A DNA stretch of 6,810 nt from Actinomycetota bacterium. Its GTDB lineage: Bacteria > Desulfobacterota > Deferrimicrobia > Deferrimicrobiales > Deferrimicrobiaceae. The notes beneath the pieces are model-generated. The model saw nothing but the letters and a program-made list of their open reading frames with translations. It had not been told where the DNA came from and ran no database searches. Positions 6,000-6,810 of the stretch are shown in pieces (the stretch's first letter is position 1; every line of letters starts with the position of its first letter). Location: the NCBI GenBank assembly GCA_016844415.1, contig JAENIX010000076.1:1-6810 (forward strand). The letters are read 5' to 3'. Made by a program: the position numbers and the translations under genes.

Positions 6000-6721
6000 T
6001 GCCGGGTATCCTGAAATCGGTCGTGATTTTCCTGCATACCATGTTCGCCTCCCTGATCATCTATCTGTCCGGGATCGCCACCCGGAAAGGGCGCGTCCCT
6101 TCCCTGCTCATGGACTGGTGGGGCAGGTGGTTCATACGGATCGGGGGGTGGAGCGTGCGCGTGGAAGGGATGGAGCACCTCCCCGGCGGCGGCGCCATCC
6201 TGGTGTCGAACCACCAGAGCCTGGTGGACATTCCGCTTCTGGTCGGCGTTATCAACCGCGGCGCCGCGTTCCTCGCGAAGCGGGAGCTGGGGCGGATCCC
6301 CCTGTTCGGGAAAGCGATGACGTCCGCGGGGAACCTGTTCGTGGACCGGGACGACCCCCGGGATGCGATCCACCTGATGCGGGACGCGGTCCGCGCCATC
6401 CGCGGAGGCAAGCTGATAGTCGTGTTCGCCGAGGGGACGCGCAGCGATGACGGGACGATAGGGGAGTTCAAGTCCGGCGCCTTTTACCTCGCGCAGAAGG
6501 CCGGCGTTCCCGTCCTGCCGGTTTACATCGACGGCGGATGCCGGGCTCTTCCCAAGGGCTCTCTTGTCTTCCGGCCCGCGGAGCTGACGGTGCGCATCCT
6601 CGCGCCGCTTCCCGCGGAATCGGGAACGGCCTTTTCGAAGCAGGAAATCGCCCTGGAAGCCAGGCGGAGGATCCTCGCGGCCCGCGACGGGGAGGGAGCG
6701 CGATCCGGCGTCCTCTTGTGA
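5999..6721 (+). CDS. plsC: 1-acyl-sn-glycerol-3-phosphate acyltransferase (PlsC family)
   Basis: This 240-residue enzyme would transfer an acyl group to lysophosphatidic acid to make phosphatidic acid at the inner face of the cytoplasmic membrane. Acyltransferase blocks appear in order: I, NHQSLVD (His72, Asp77 of the HX4D motif); II, GNLFVDRDD (about 112-119); III, FAEGTRS (143-149); IV, VPVLPVYIDGG. A hydrophobic N-terminal helix (about 8-26) gives membrane attachment. The ATG at 5999 shares its A with the radC stop (TGATG), and the purine-rich GGAGGAAGAGGG (5981-5992) serves it; the GTG at 5996 is the alternative and adds one residue. Length is normal. Only 34 bases separate it from the following RNase J gene and no terminator is seen, so the three genes are probably cotranscribed. 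Confidence 0.95.
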   Translation: MPGILKSVVIFLHTMFASLIIYLSGIATRKGRVPSLLMDWWGRWFIRIGGWSVRVEGMEHLPGGGAILVSNHQSLVDIPLLVGVINRGAAFLAKRELGRIPLFGKAMTSAGNLFVDRDDPRDAIHLMRDAVRAIRGGKLIVVFAEGTRSDDGTIGEFKSGAFYLAQKAGVPVLPVYIDGGCRALPKGSLVFRPAELTVRILAPLPAESGTAFSKQEIALEARRRILAARDGEGARSGVLL

Positions 6722-6755
6722 TACCTTCTATGGGTATTTCACGGGCGAGGTGAGA

Positions 6756-6810
6756 ATGCCGCTGCGCGTCGTGCCCCTGGGGGGGCTTGGCGAAATAGGG
6801 CTGAACTCCA
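6756..6810 (+). CDS. rnj: Ribonuclease J, N-terminal fragment (cut by window edge)
   Basis: Eighteen codons are visible: MPLRVVPLGGLGEIGLNS. The LRVVPLGGLGEIG stretch is the signature opening of RNase J, a metallo-beta-lactamase/beta-CASP nuclease of mRNA turnover and RNA maturation with endonuclease and 5' exonuclease activity. The histidine motif HxHxDH lies beyond the edge. GAGGTGA (6747-6753) is a strong anti-16S match just before the ATG at 6756. A seven-codon ATG frame (6730-6753) ends inside this ribosome site and is probably chance. It follows plsC by 34 bases in the same direction. Confidence 0.85.
   Translation, partial: MPLRVVPLGGLGEIGLNS

Overview
The window is a GC-rich bacterial chromosome segment. 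Genes are tightly packed and carry clear Shine-Dalgarno sites. The gene families (YifB/ComM, MoaC, MoxR–DUF58–transglutaminase, RadC, PlsC, RNase J) are widespread. The GC-rich codon use and the gene mix fit a Desulfobacterota/'Deltaproteobacteria'-like or related lineage, but this placement is inference and no marker here settles it. No rRNA, tRNA, CRISPR array or insertion sequence was recognised.

Layout from left to right. (1) Positions 1-269, minus strand: the 5' end of a yifB/comM-like Mg-chelatase-family ATPase gene, running off the left edge. (2) Positions 270-934: about 665 bases with no convincing gene but many inverted and direct repeats. Its right end is the moaC leader and holds four alternating complementary segments. 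(3) Positions 935-1549, plus strand: moaC for molybdenum cofactor synthesis, with an unusual C-terminal tail that runs 97 bases into the convergent neighbour. (4) Positions 5326 down to 1453, minus strand: a three-gene operon, MoxR-type AAA+ ATPase, then DUF58 protein, then TgpA-like membrane transglutaminase. Both junctions are ATGA start/stop overlaps. (5) Positions 5421 to the right edge, plus strand: a divergent operon of a short radC, plsC and the first 18 codons of an RNase J gene.

The minus-strand operon is a classic but poorly understood set. A MoxR chaperone-like ATPase is paired with a DUF58 protein and a membrane-anchored transglutaminase-fold enzyme that retains its Cys-His-Asp triad. 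It probably acts at the cell envelope. The rightward operon is housekeeping: phospholipid synthesis and RNA processing, plus a RadC JAMM-domain protein.

No wholly new system is evident. The points most worth a second look are the probable frame disruption at the moaC 3' end, the alternating stem segments ahead of moaC, the structured repeat-rich gap between yifB and moaC, and the shortened N-terminus of RadC.
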